DNA of 23,146 nt from Actinomycetota bacterium (GTDB taxonomy: Bacteria > Actinomycetota > Actinomycetes > Nanopelagicales > Nanopelagicaceae), in assembly GCA_010028225.1 (NCBI GenBank), contig RGOY01000005.1:1-23146 (forward strand), given 5' to 3'. The first letter of the stretch is position 1; every line of letters begins with the position of its first letter. Positions 1-7,904 of the stretch are shown one piece after another. Under the pieces are notes generated by a model that saw only the letters and a list, made by a program, of their open reading frames with translations, had not been told where the DNA came from and made no database searches. Position numbers and translations under genes: made by a program.

Positions 1-1680
1 TCTTTTTGTATCCCTTCGGACACTTTGGATTAGCTCCAGAAATTTTCTTCTTCGTTGTACCTTTTTGGCACACGATTGTTATCTTTGTTTTGGATGCTGC
101 AGGAGATACAGAAGGCTGCGCAGTGGATGTCGCCACTTGTGCTGAGGCGCTTGGCGAGGGTGTTGATGCCTGAGTAGTTGTGACGGACGTCGTCGCGGAG
201 GTCTCCTTCGCTAACTTAACTTTGATGGTTGGTGATGAATAGGTGAAACCATAGGTTCCGAGTGTCAGCCAACCATCTTTCTCGCTCAGAATTGATGCAA
301 CAACGCGACTTCCGCTATCGGACGCAATGATTTCCACGGTTGCTTTCACAGCACTGGCATCTAAGTTGTATATACAACGAGCAACTTTTGAATCAACAAC
401 AAGATCGTATGTGCCAAGAAATTCTTTTCGGTTGGTGTCATAGTGAGGAGCAGCAACTCGGTAGTTGAGCGTCCCCTCTTTCTCGTCGTACTCAGGGACA
501 GCGCCGAGATAGGACGTGGCATTGGTTGCAACTATTCCAGAGACGCTTGGATTATCGAGGACGCACTTGCTGCCACTTCCAAGCTTCTTGAGGGACTCTT
601 CAAGACTCTTATTTTCAACAGATGCGAACATCCATACAGATGGAGTGGCGCTAGCTTGATCGTTGAAAAGTTCAAGGTATTTCTCTAATCGTGTTAGTGG
701 TAGCAGGCTGTCAAGCGGATAGAAACCCTGTATTCGCCTTGCGGTTCCGTAATCTGATGTGCCGATAGTTCCGTAAGGGTGCTTGAGGAACTCTTCCCAA
801 ATCGTCTTTGAAACATTGGATTCTTCGAAGTAGCCTCCAATAACAGGAATTGTGATCGGCTCTCCTCGAACATCTATTACTTGATCAGAACTCTCGTTCT
901 TGATCTCCACCTTTGGCGCCTTGAATCGACCATGAATCCATCCAACAACTGGCTTTGCAAGGCGAATCTTCATCCCGAGGGATACCCCGGTCGGCATGGG
1001 TTGGCGTTGGTAGCAAATGTCGGTTGCAACTGCTGCGCAATCATCTGGTGATTGCCAGCCAAATCCACCATTCCAGTAGGTGTTCTCCTTATCAGTGATG
1101 ACGGTCGAGGTATCCATCCAGGTCACTTCACTTGTGAAGCCCTCGGATCGCTTACGGCCTACACGAATGACTTCGGATACGGAATTTATCGTTCCAGTTA
1201 CTCGATTGATGAAGAGATCATTCTTCTTTGGGCGATATGAACCACTGACAATTGCGGAAACTGCAAATTGGGCTCTCTCAATTCCAGCCAAGCCCGAAAC
1301 TTCCCAGATTGATTCAGGGCGTGAACTTGGAACACGATCAACACCGCCGCCATTCCATGAAAACTTTGCTTCATCGGTGGCAAATTTTTTGAACGTTGCG
1401 TTGCTCTTCACGCCTTTCGCATCCACGAGATAAAGCTCAGAAACGCAGTTAGTGGTGAAGCCAGCAGCGCACGGAGGAAGATTTGCATTGAAAGAGAACT
1501 TCAAAGCTGTGGCACAGTCTGAATCAGTGATTGAGTCGCAGGGTCATCATAAAAAATTCCAATCTGACCGCTTTTTGTAGGAGTTGGTGCTTTCCAATGC
1601 TCTTGCACTGTTGTTGCGCTTGATGTTGCTACAGAGAGTAATGAGGTGAAGAGAAGCACCGCCAAAAGTGTGGGCAGCAC
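1..1680 (-). CDS. Large secreted protein, partial at left edge and frameshifted near N-terminus
   Basis: Unrecognised secreted protein, about 560 codons visible, with its C-terminus cut off by the window edge. The frame ending at position 2 is open from 1543 down to the edge. The N-terminus lies in a neighbouring frame: a GTG at 1678-1680, preceded by AGGA at 7-base spacing, begins a signal peptide (LPTLLAVLLFTSLLSVATSSA); a longer GTG start at 1707 is possible. The frames must join between 1503 and 1546 (…YDDP to CDSITDSD…), so one base appears to be missing. The last visible residues form a tail with ITC, GTTKKK and PKCPKGYKK, nearly the same as the tail of the next gene upstream, and the middle and C-terminal regions also align with it (AAPHY against AAPHF). 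A Thr/Ser/Pro/Ala-rich linker precedes the tail. Function unknown. The frameshift may be a real mutation or an assembly error. Confidence 0.75.
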
Positions 1681-1708
1681 CTGCCTATCCTGGAAGATCA
1701 CAAACACC

Positions 1709-1766
1709 CCATCGCTGTCTGTTCGGATATTGATCTGGCAGTTCTTCGAAGGTGCGACAGCGATGG
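1709..1766. repeat. 11-bp inverted repeat in the leader of the frameshifted secreted protein gene
   Basis: CCATCGCTGTC at 1709-1719 is the exact reverse complement of GACAGCGATGG at 1756-1766, with 36 bases between. It sits just upstream of the signal-peptide start and just past the terminator-like hairpin. It could be a leader RNA hairpin or an operator; which one cannot be told from sequence. Confidence 0.45.
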
Positions 1767-1768
1767 TT

Positions 1769-1800
1769 GGGCCTTCGCACTTGTTCTGGTGCGAAGGCCC
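1769..1800 (-). terminator. Strong stem-loop after the 627-aa secreted protein gene
   Basis: Perfect 12-bp inverted repeat GGGCCTTCGCAC / GTGCGAAGGCCC with an 8-base loop, 52 bases past the stop of the upstream leftward gene and before the next leftward gene. No U-tract follows on the minus strand, which is common for actinobacterial terminators. It probably separates transcription of the two paralogous genes. Confidence 0.6.
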
Positions 1801-1852
1801 TCCATCCCCTGTCCGTAACTAGGAGATATGCCTTACCTAGCTATTCCTCTTG

Positions 1853-3736
1853 CTATACCTGCTTGTAACCGGCTGGGCACTTAGGTGCTGTGCCAGTTAC
1901 CTTCTTGGTTGTCTTACCCATCTTGCAGGTAATGGTCTTCTTCGCAGAAGACTTGCCAGATGTTGGCTTGTAGTTCGGCTTCATCTTGATGGTCAACTTC
2001 GGACGCGAATACTCGAATCCGGAGACATCGATAATGATTTTGCCGCCCTTGACTGCAATGACACTCAATGCACCAGATGATCCACCAGCTTCAGTGGTCA
2101 CTGTTACCTGAAGTGCAGTAGCAGCATCCTTTGGATTGGTCAGACCCCAGAGGAGTTCTGCATCCTTAACTGGGATTACTGCCTTGTAGAAGCCCTTATT
2201 GACGGTGACGCCATCTGGACCGAAGTGTGGTGCAGCTGCGTTCCATTCGAAGGACTTAGTCTCGGCTTTCCAGGTTGGTGTTGAAAGCGAGCAAACACCG
2301 TTGGATCCGACATAGAGGTCACCAGAGAGACCATCAACACCGAAACCTGCATTGTCGTTATTGACAACAACAAGTGTCTGAAGTTGACGTACGAGAGCTT
2401 TCGCTACACCGGTCTCACCGACGCAGTCTGCAGTGCTCTTGAAGAGTGGCACTGATACTGGTTGGCCAGTGAGTGTCATGTAAGAGTAACCCTCTTGCTC
2501 TGAATAATCGATGGTGACATCGACACCCACTGCAACAGTTACACCTGGGATGACATTGGTCTGTGTTTGTGGTGAACCAACGCGGATCTTCGCCGTTACG
2601 ACGATATCTGGATCAAGACCTACTGCGTAGCCCTTGTTACCGATCTGACCTGCGAGATTTGTTCGATTCGATGCATCTGAAAGTACAGGGAGCACATCGA
2701 CGAAGAAGTGGTTGGTGAACTCGTTGAAGGACTTGGTTTCGACGTAAATGCCGTCATAACCAAGGCTTCCTAGATTGAGGCCATCCCAACGTGGATTTGT
2801 CCATCGTCCTGGAAGTGCACGCCCTGCCTCTGCCAATGGTGCGACAGCGGTGGCGGTATCAGGAGCGAGTGGTGCGGCAGCAACTGCTGTTGAAGTATCA
2901 GTTGAGCCAGTCGCTGGCGCAGCAGCTGGTGCAGGAACGGTCGCTGTGGTTCCAGCAAGTGCCCAACCATTGGTAAGAGCATTCGCTGCAATCCATGGTG
3001 GAATCACATAAGGCTCTGTAGCACTCCAAGAATCGGAGGATGCTGTGTAAGTAGCACCGATTGTTGGACGCTGTTGCAACTCAGAGATCTTCGAGAGATC
3101 AATGCGTTGTTCTGCCTTCATGTTTGTGATCATCTTTGCAACTTCTGCTGCTGTCTTGTAGAACCAAAGAATTTGAACCTGGTCATCAAGAACTATTCCA
3201 AGTGATCCTGCATAACAGGCACCGAAGGTTGACTTTGTTGAAGTGCCAGTCTTTTGATCAAAGCACTGCATCTCATAGTCATAGAACTCAGCAGGCTTGG
3301 TTGTATCCCACTTCTTTGTCGCAGGATCAAGCTTTGCGCCTTGCTCAGGATGGTTTGGTGTCTTCCAGAGTGGTGAGAGATCTACAAACTGTACGTTTGG
3401 AGATACGAGAACATCACGCTGATACTGAGAGAGCCACCAGTTATTGCCAACGACTTTGCCGCCACGAAGAGTGGCGATAGGGGCCCAGAAGTCTTTAGGA
3501 GTTACCTCTTGTGGGACTGCTTGACCGGAAGCGACATATGTCAACGGAATGGGAGCGCCACCCGCGACGCTGACTGAAACAGACTGCACGCAATAGATCG
3601 CAGTCGGAACAGCAGAACATGCTGGCATCGCAGTACGAGGCAGACGAAGCGCAGCATTTGTTGGTGCTGACGCAACGACCACAAGGCCTGCGACAAGGGC
3701 GATTCCCGAAAGTATCGCCGTAAGTTTCTTCTTCAC
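1853..3736 (-). CDS. Large secreted protein with Cys/Lys-rich C-terminal tail (627 aa)
   Basis: GTG start at 3734-3736 with a strong AAGGAGGA Shine-Dalgarno at 3741-3748. Residues 1-29 form a signal peptide (KKK, hydrophobic core, then APTNA). Residues about 30-260 and 310-590 look like extracellular domains, divided by an Ala/Pro/Thr-rich linker (about 262-305). Paired cysteines occur at 40/49, 158/174 and 438/482. The tail (601-627) has TITCKMGKTTKK and PKCPAGYK. Residues about 375-590 align with the neighbouring downstream protein (KIR…P, G-x-P-V-S-V-P, AAPH, F-x-Y-S-x-P). I recognise no named domain. Such tails recur, from memory, in acI-type actinobacterial secreted proteins; a role in wall attachment or folding is inference. 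The adjacent sigma/anti-sigma pair could control it, but a 216-base gap with its own likely promoter separates them. Confidence 0.85.
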   Translation of the reverse strand: MKKKLTAILSGIALVAGLVVVASAPTNAALRLPRTAMPACSAVPTAIYCVQSVSVSVAGGAPIPLTYVASGQAVPQEVTPKDFWAPIATLRGGKVVGNNWWLSQYQRDVLVSPNVQFVDLSPLWKTPNHPEQGAKLDPATKKWDTTKPAEFYDYEMQCFDQKTGTSTKSTFGACYAGSLGIVLDDQVQILWFYKTAAEVAKMITNMKAEQRIDLSKISELQQRPTIGATYTASSDSWSATEPYVIPPWIAANALTNGWALAGTTATVPAPAAAPATGSTDTSTAVAAAPLAPDTATAVAPLAEAGRALPGRWTNPRWDGLNLGSLGYDGIYVETKSFNEFTNHFFVDVLPVLSDASNRTNLAGQIGNKGYAVGLDPDIVVTAKIRVGSPQTQTNVIPGVTVAVGVDVTIDYSEQEGYSYMTLTGQPVSVPLFKSTADCVGETGVAKALVRQLQTLVVVNNDNAGFGVDGLSGDLYVGSNGVCSLSTPTWKAETKSFEWNAAAPHFGPDGVTVNKGFYKAVIPVKDAELLWGLTNPKDAATALQVTVTTEAGGSSGALSVIAVKGGKIIIDVSGFEYSRPKLTIKMKPNYKPTSGKSSAKKTITCKMGKTTKKVTGTAPKCPAGYKQV

Positions 3737-3856
3737 TATCTCCTCCTTGGAGTCTCAAGAATCGAAGGGTCGAATCCTGAGGTCGAGAACAGGGTCAGGG
3801 ATGTCCCCCAACAAGGAAGACACCGCTCTTCGAGGCTCAATTTATGCGCCACCTGT

Positions 3857-3890
3857 CCGTTTTGTAAGGGTTTTTCTGCCAAGAAAACGG
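3857..3890. repeat. Inverted repeat in the promoter region of the 627-aa secreted protein
   Basis: CCGTTTT (3857-3863) and AAAACGG (3884-3890) are perfect complements 20 bases apart, about 120-155 bases upstream of the GTG start. On the minus strand TTAACC lies directly upstream (plus positions 3889-3894). It could be an operator or a weak terminator for the gene before it. I see no convincing -35/-10 pair. Confidence 0.3.
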
Positions 3891-3952
3891 TTAAGGCTGG
3901 CGGAAGTATGCGGAAATTCGGACCAAACTCCCCAAAAGTGCCCTCAATCGAG

Positions 3953-4606
3953 CTAGAGCGAAGTCAAGAACCAGTTCCACTGCCAGGTGGCATCTCGCCT
4001 GACCGAGAGATCCCTGAACTCCGGGAAGGTAAAAATCAAGATAGCGGTGTCATCCGGAATCACAGTCACGGGCCGGGTGACCGAGGAGAGCGGGTTGTGG
4101 TCGATGAAGACTGAAATAGAAGGTGCGATTGTGATGATGTCACTCGTTTGATTACGAAGTGAGAGCACCCATTGGGTCGGACATTGGCTTGATCCGCACC
4201 TTTCCCATGTGACCTTTAATCCTTGTGCAGTGAGTCCACCAAGAGTGTCACCAATTCCAGCAGCCTTACTGATTGCAGCGTAGTCACCGACGCTCTGTTC
4301 CCAAGTGATCGGATAGTCAGAGATAAGTCCGAGGAGCGCTTCAGTATCAATCGCGTTGTCATCGGTAGAACCGGTCGCGCCAGTATCAATCGCAATTTCT
4401 TGTGGTGCGCTCTCTCGTGCCATCAAGGCATAGCCTGCGACAGAAATACCCAGGAGCGAAGAAACCGTAAGTAATGAAATAAGTATCCGTCGAATCCTTC
4501 TTCTTCGAACGCGCGCAAAAACCATAGTGGTGAGATCACGGTTTTCCAAAACACCAAGAGCCATCCACTGCAACTCTCGCTTGATTAATGGATCAACATC
4601 GCTCAT
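3953..4606 (-). CDS. Single-TM anti-sigma-like protein (217 aa)
   Basis: The ATG at 4604-4606 directly follows the TAG of the sigma factor gene (TAGATG), so the two are almost certainly co-translated. Layout: a cytoplasmic N-terminus of about 40 residues with an Arg-rich stretch (VRRRRIRR) before the membrane, one TM segment (about 41-62), then an extracytoplasmic domain of about 155 residues with a C137/C142 pair and several Trp. That plan fits a transmembrane anti-sigma factor, and the position next to an ECF sigma gene supports it. The zinc-type HxxxCxxC motif of ZAS anti-sigma factors is absent, so it is not a classical member. The outer domain matches nothing I recognise and might sense an envelope signal. 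The anti-sigma role is inference. Confidence 0.8.
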   Translation of the reverse strand: MSDVDPLIKRELQWMALGVLENRDLTTMVFARVRRRRIRRILISLLTVSSLLGISVAGYALMARESAPQEIAIDTGATGSTDDNAIDTEALLGLISDYPITWEQSVGDYAAISKAAGIGDTLGGLTAQGLKVTWERCGSSQCPTQWVLSLRNQTSDIITIAPSISVFIDHNPLSSVTRPVTVIPDDTAILIFTFPEFRDLSVRRDATWQWNWFLTSL

Positions 4607-5209
4607 CTACTCCACCACCTCTCCCAATACAACTCCGCCAATCTCCTCATTATTCTGGGAAGGAGTCGCTGGAAGTGATTTCTTCAAGGATTTCTCCAAC
4701 TCAGGAACAAGATCAATATAAGCAGCAACCGCTGCTTTTCCGCGAGCTAAATGTGAGGCTGCTGTTCCCAGCGGAATCTGCAAGATCTCGGCAACCTCAC
4801 GAAGGACCAAACCATGCTCGTAAATCAACACAAGAACTGCACGCTGCTGTGCAGAGAGCGACTTGAGCGCTGCCTGGACAAGCAGGCGCTGGGTCACATC
4901 ATCAGATTGATCAGCGATCTCTCTGATGTTCTCCGCCAATTCCCACGATGTCTCTTTCTCTTCCCGCTTTCGAAGCCACTTTCTTCGCATATCGGCATGT
5001 TTACTCACCATGACACGCATCAGATATGCCTCGGGATTTGAATGCTTCTTGACTTTGGCCCATCGCATACAGACATCGGCGAGCGCTTCTTGCAGGACAT
5101 CTTCGGCATTCTGGGTATCGAAGCAGATCACTTTTGCGGCGCGAAGCAAGGCACTTTGTCGCTCTTGAAGCCAAGTCGCAAACTCGACCTGGTCACTTCG
5201 CTTCATCAT
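4607..5209 (-). CDS. ECF sigma factor, SigE-family-like (200 aa)
   Basis: Region 2 spans about residues 15-80 (NAEDVLQEALADVCMRW, then NPEAYLMRVMVSKHADMRRKW), the core-binding and -10-recognition part. Region 4 spans about 112-162 (LSAQQRAVLVLIYEHGL, then the helix-turn-helix REVAEILQIPLGTAASHLARG). There is no region 1.1 or 3, and the length is usual for ECF sigma factors. The N-terminal style (FATWLQERQSALLRAAKVI) resembles the actinobacterial SigE-like group of F-x-x-(W/F)…LLR…AYL proteins. A short C-terminal extension (about 165-200) follows. The start is one of two adjacent ATGs (5209 or 5206) after GGGGTGA. It is followed without a gap by the likely membrane anti-sigma gene. Two palindromes lie upstream. 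Confidence 0.92.
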   Translation of the reverse strand: MMKRSDQVEFATWLQERQSALLRAAKVICFDTQNAEDVLQEALADVCMRWAKVKKHSNPEAYLMRVMVSKHADMRRKWLRKREEKETSWELAENIREIADQSDDVTQRLLVQAALKSLSAQQRAVLVLIYEHGLVLREVAEILQIPLGTAASHLARGKAAVAAYIDLVPELEKSLKKSLPATPSQNNEEIGGVVLGEVVE

Positions 5210-5244
5210 TCACCCCGCGCTCATCCACGAAAGGCCACCGAGAA

Positions 5245-5258
5245 CCCTCGATCGAGGG
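5245..5258. promoter_or_regulatory. 14-bp palindrome upstream of the sigma factor gene
   Basis: CCCTCGATCGAGGG is a perfect palindrome in the 86-base gap between the DUF4436-like gene and the sigma gene, 36 bases from the ATG. It could bind a dimeric regulator, or act as a weak hairpin (5-bp stem, GATC loop) that ends the upstream transcript. Confidence 0.4.
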
Positions 5259-5284
5259 CCAAAAAGCTGAGGTGAGAAGGTTAG

Positions 5285-5295
5285 CCCGACTCGGG
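5285..5295. promoter_or_regulatory. 11-bp palindrome directly after the DUF4436-like stop codon
   Basis: CCCGA-C-TCGGG is symmetric about one base and touches the TAA of the DUF4436-like gene. It lies 27 bases from the other GC palindrome, so the short sigma promoter region has two symmetric elements. Operator function is inference. Confidence 0.3.
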
Positions 5296-6193
5296 TTAGT
5301 TGAGGTAGTCCTCGCGCCTTGACCACATGATCAAGACCCAGAGTGAGCAAACCAAGGTCATTAAGAGTGCAGGGAAATAGATTATTTTGTCTATCAAAAT
5401 TCCAATCGGTGGCGACCCTGGGTAGATACCGCGTAGTGAGATAAGAGAAAAGGTAAGGGCTGCGCTCCATGTCAGTGATGAAAGCGTGGGTGGTCGCTTA
5501 TGCATAGCCACCATATATGTCATCGTTCCCACCGAGATGAGACCAGAGAGCATCAGAATCATGATGATAAATGAGAGAACTTTGGTGGAGTCTGATCTTT
5601 GAACTGTGAAGATGGAGGAAGAAAGTCCCTGCTCCAGTTCATCTGTGATTGCTTTGATGTCTTTATTTGATGATCCGATTACTCGCTCTGAATCTGTCCA
5701 AAGGACATGATCCATCTTCACATCATAGGTATCGATTTGCTTCGTGTAATCCTGAGGGAATATTGCAAGGTCGATTTGATTTCCATCTTCTTCATAGGAG
5801 GCGCTTATTGGCACCTCATAGATATATCGATCAAATGGATAGAGATTGATTCCTCGTGCGGCGCTCTGTGGCGACTCATCAAGGGAGACATCGAAACCAC
5901 CCGTTGGGATACCTGCTTCATAGATATTGACTTCGGAAGGTGTAGCCGATTGCCTCATCACTTGGCCAAGGCAACACTCGCGCAGTCGCTTCACCACGTA
6001 ATGGATCCACTTCAGTCAATTGGACGAATACGCGAAGATGTTCTGGAGTGAGATTCTGCGCGATTACTTCATCCAATTCGTAAGTCTTTTCACTTCCCCT
6101 TGAGGAAATTGTGACCATCGTTGTCGTATAGACAAAGAGAATTACCAAGAAAGATAGGAAGATCCTGGCTCCAGCGTGGTTGAGTAACTTCAC
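5296..6193 (-). CDS. DUF4436-like membrane protein, split by a one-base frameshift
   Basis: Two overlapping frames make one plausible protein. The N-terminal frame (GTG 6191-6193 to a stop at 5918) has a TM segment (about residues 10-30) and an extracytoplasmic start (VQLTEVDPLRGEATARVLPWP). The C-terminal frame (down to TAA at 5296) continues with TPSEVNIYEAG, YPFDRYIYEVPISASYEEDG and three TM segments, ending in basic RREDYLN. One N-terminal TM, an outer domain with a YPFD-x-Y motif and three C-terminal TMs is the layout I associate with DUF4436; the function of that family is unknown. The switch must fall at about 5920-5997, most likely 5930-5960, where one base seems extra. It may be a true pseudogene or an assembly error. 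No strong Shine-Dalgarno precedes the GTG. The gene is divergent from gtrA across 98 bases. Confidence 0.65.
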
Positions 6194-6291
6194 GAAGATG
6201 ACTCTACCTCGCTACACGGCTCAACTTAAAGAGGCGATGAGGCGTTGAACCGCTTCTGAGTTGAGAGAGGTGACACTGATAACTTGAGCCC

Positions 6292-6699
6292 GTGAGAACA
6301 TTTCTCAAGCGGCATCTTGATTGGAGCATGCTCCGGTGGGCCGTCGTCGGAGTGAGCACATTCATCATCGACTATTCCATTTTCATCATGCTCTATGGAC
6401 CAGTCTCGTCAGTCTTCCTTGCAAATTTTATTGCAGGGGCGGTCGGTACGACATACAACTACGTCATGCACCATAAATGGACCTTTAAGAGCGATGAAGA
6501 GCACTCGCGCTCTGGAATCAAGTATCTGCTCACGCTCGTTTTCTGGTGGTTTGTCGGAACGAGCATCTTGAAGTTCTTAATCGTTGCAGGTCTTGACCCA
6601 CGACTTGCCAAGTTCATACCCGTGCTCGTCGTAACACCATTCAACTACTTCGTCTTGAACTTCCTTGTCTTTAAGAGGCGACCTCTTCGTCGTCAGTAG
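6292..6699 (+). CDS. GtrA-like membrane protein (135 aa)
   Basis: Small four-TM protein (segments about 15-35, 40-60, 78-98 and 105-125) with the GtrA hallmarks NYVMHHKWTF (56-65) and PFNYFVLNFLVFKR (116-129). Members are thought to move polyprenyl-phosphate-linked sugars across the membrane for cell-wall or O-antigen-type glycosylation. The GTG start has only a weak Shine-Dalgarno (GAG). Its last 29 bases overlap, tail to tail, the end of the WecA-type gene on the other strand. The neighbouring prenyl-phosphate sugar transferase fits a role in lipid-linked sugar traffic; the exact sugar cannot be told. Confidence 0.88.
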   Translation: MRTFLKRHLDWSMLRWAVVGVSTFIIDYSIFIMLYGPVSSVFLANFIAGAVGTTYNYVMHHKWTFKSDEEHSRSGIKYLLTLVFWWFVGTSILKFLIVAGLDPRLAKFIPVLVVTPFNYFVLNFLVFKRRPLRRQ

Positions 6700-7720
6700 C
6701 GAAGAAGAAAACGAAGAGCGCGGCCCAGATCGCTCCTGCGCCATAGACAATCCATCTCTCATTACTTCCATTGCTTTGAGAGATGATGAGCGAGATCAGG
6801 GCGAAGAAAGCTGAGAATCCCCACAGGATGAATGCGGCAGAACGTCTAGTAAATCCTTTTCTGATTAAACGATGCGAAAGATGATCGCGACCCCCTTGAA
6901 AAGGCGAGACTCTTCGGCGAAGCCTTGAGAGAACAGCCACCGTCGTATCAAGAATTGGAACTGCAAGGAGAAGTAAAGGTGTGGCAAAAGATCCAAGAAG
7001 AGTTTCGGTACTCGGGTCAAAACGAATAGTAAGTGTGGCAATCAAGACCCCGAGGAACAGTGCGCCGGCATCTCCCATATAGATCCGTGCTGGGCTCTTA
7101 TTCCAAATCAAGAAAGCGAGCGTTGCTCCTGCGGTCACAGTTGCTAGCGCCGCAATCACATTCTGGTCACCGATGAGAGCCAACATGGCGAGCGCCACAG
7201 AAGAGATAGCAATTGTTCCGGCTGCTCCCCCATCGAGATTGTCGAAGAAATTGATCGAGTTGCAGATACCAACAATCCAGATGATGGTGATGACGACATC
7301 TAAAGTCACAGAACCCGTGGGATTGCCGACAGTGTCATTATTGATCAAGAGAATCGCGGTGAAGAGACCAGCACTAGTTTGAGCTATGAATCGTGGCAGA
7401 GGTGGGAGATTTTTGATGTCGTCCCATAAACCGATTAATCCAAGTAAGAGCGCCGGACCTAAAACAGAAGAAGCAAGTGAAAATGCATCAATCGTGAAAT
7501 CTGAGAGCGCGAGTGCGATGATTGAGATGGCAATAATGCCAATCATGATCGCGACACCGCCGAGATAAGGGACTGGTTCGCGATGAGTCTTATGACCTTG
7601 ATTCGGGTTGTCGACTATCTTCTTCGAGATAGCGATTCTTCGAGCCAAAGGCGTCAATGCGCCTACCAGCGCAAAAGTCGCGACGAAGAGGGTGAAGAAT
7701 TCGACTTGAGAGATTTGCAT
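6671..7720 (-). CDS. WecA/MraY-family glycosyl-1-phosphate transferase (349 aa)
   Basis: Polytopic membrane enzyme that loads a sugar-1-phosphate from a UDP-sugar onto undecaprenyl (or decaprenyl) phosphate. Motifs, numbered from ATG 7720: DNPNQGHKTHREPVPYLGG (about 37-55), GLWDD with the metal-binding Asp pair (100-101), NSINFFDNLDG (154-164), MGDAG (215-219) and the sugar-recognition GGRDHLSHRL (276-285). About 10-11 TM segments are visible. An upstream TTG at 7780 would give 369 aa, but the ATG fits the family's usual N-terminus better. In actinobacteria such enzymes often start wall linker or arabinogalactan-type glycan synthesis. GtrA on the opposite strand fits that pathway. Family assignment is firm; the donor sugar is not known. 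Confidence 0.92.
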   Translation of the reverse strand: MQISQVEFFTLFVATFALVGALTPLARRIAISKKIVDNPNQGHKTHREPVPYLGGVAIMIGIIAISIIALALSDFTIDAFSLASSVLGPALLLGLIGLWDDIKNLPPLPRFIAQTSAGLFTAILLINNDTVGNPTGSVTLDVVITIIWIVGICNSINFFDNLDGGAAGTIAISSVALAMLALIGDQNVIAALATVTAGATLAFLIWNKSPARIYMGDAGALFLGVLIATLTIRFDPSTETLLGSFATPLLLLAVPILDTTVAVLSRLRRRVSPFQGGRDHLSHRLIRKGFTRRSAAFILWGFSAFFALISLIISQSNGSNERWIVYGAGAIWAALFVFFFATDDEEVAS

Positions 7721-7904
7721 GGCGTCTCTAAGCGTAGGGCTTTCTGGAAATAAGTCGTAGAATTCCCCGAGAATGAGCAAATAGTGGGCACGCTGCCGCG
7801 TGAACTGTCATGTTGCTCGATGCCGAATCTTTGGATTGAGGAGCGCGGTGAAGTCTTGGACTGATAACGCACCGAAGCCAGAAGCGCTTCAAGAGTCACC
7901 TCAT

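Noticed and set aside
443..1433. Rightward open frames opposite the left-edge gene
   Set aside because: They are on the opposite strand to a long, convincing coding frame with signal peptide and paralog support, and have no recognisable protein features.
1541..1560. Programmed -1 frameshift at the T6 run (minus strand) near the signal peptide
   Set aside because: The new frame meets a TGA at 1544-1546 right after the run, so slippage there could not make the full protein, and the run does not fit the X-XXY-YYZ register.
7800..7904. Longer start (GTG 7800) for the APC transporter
   Set aside because: The extra 35 residues are not like the family N-terminus, while the ATG at 7905 starts a typical one.
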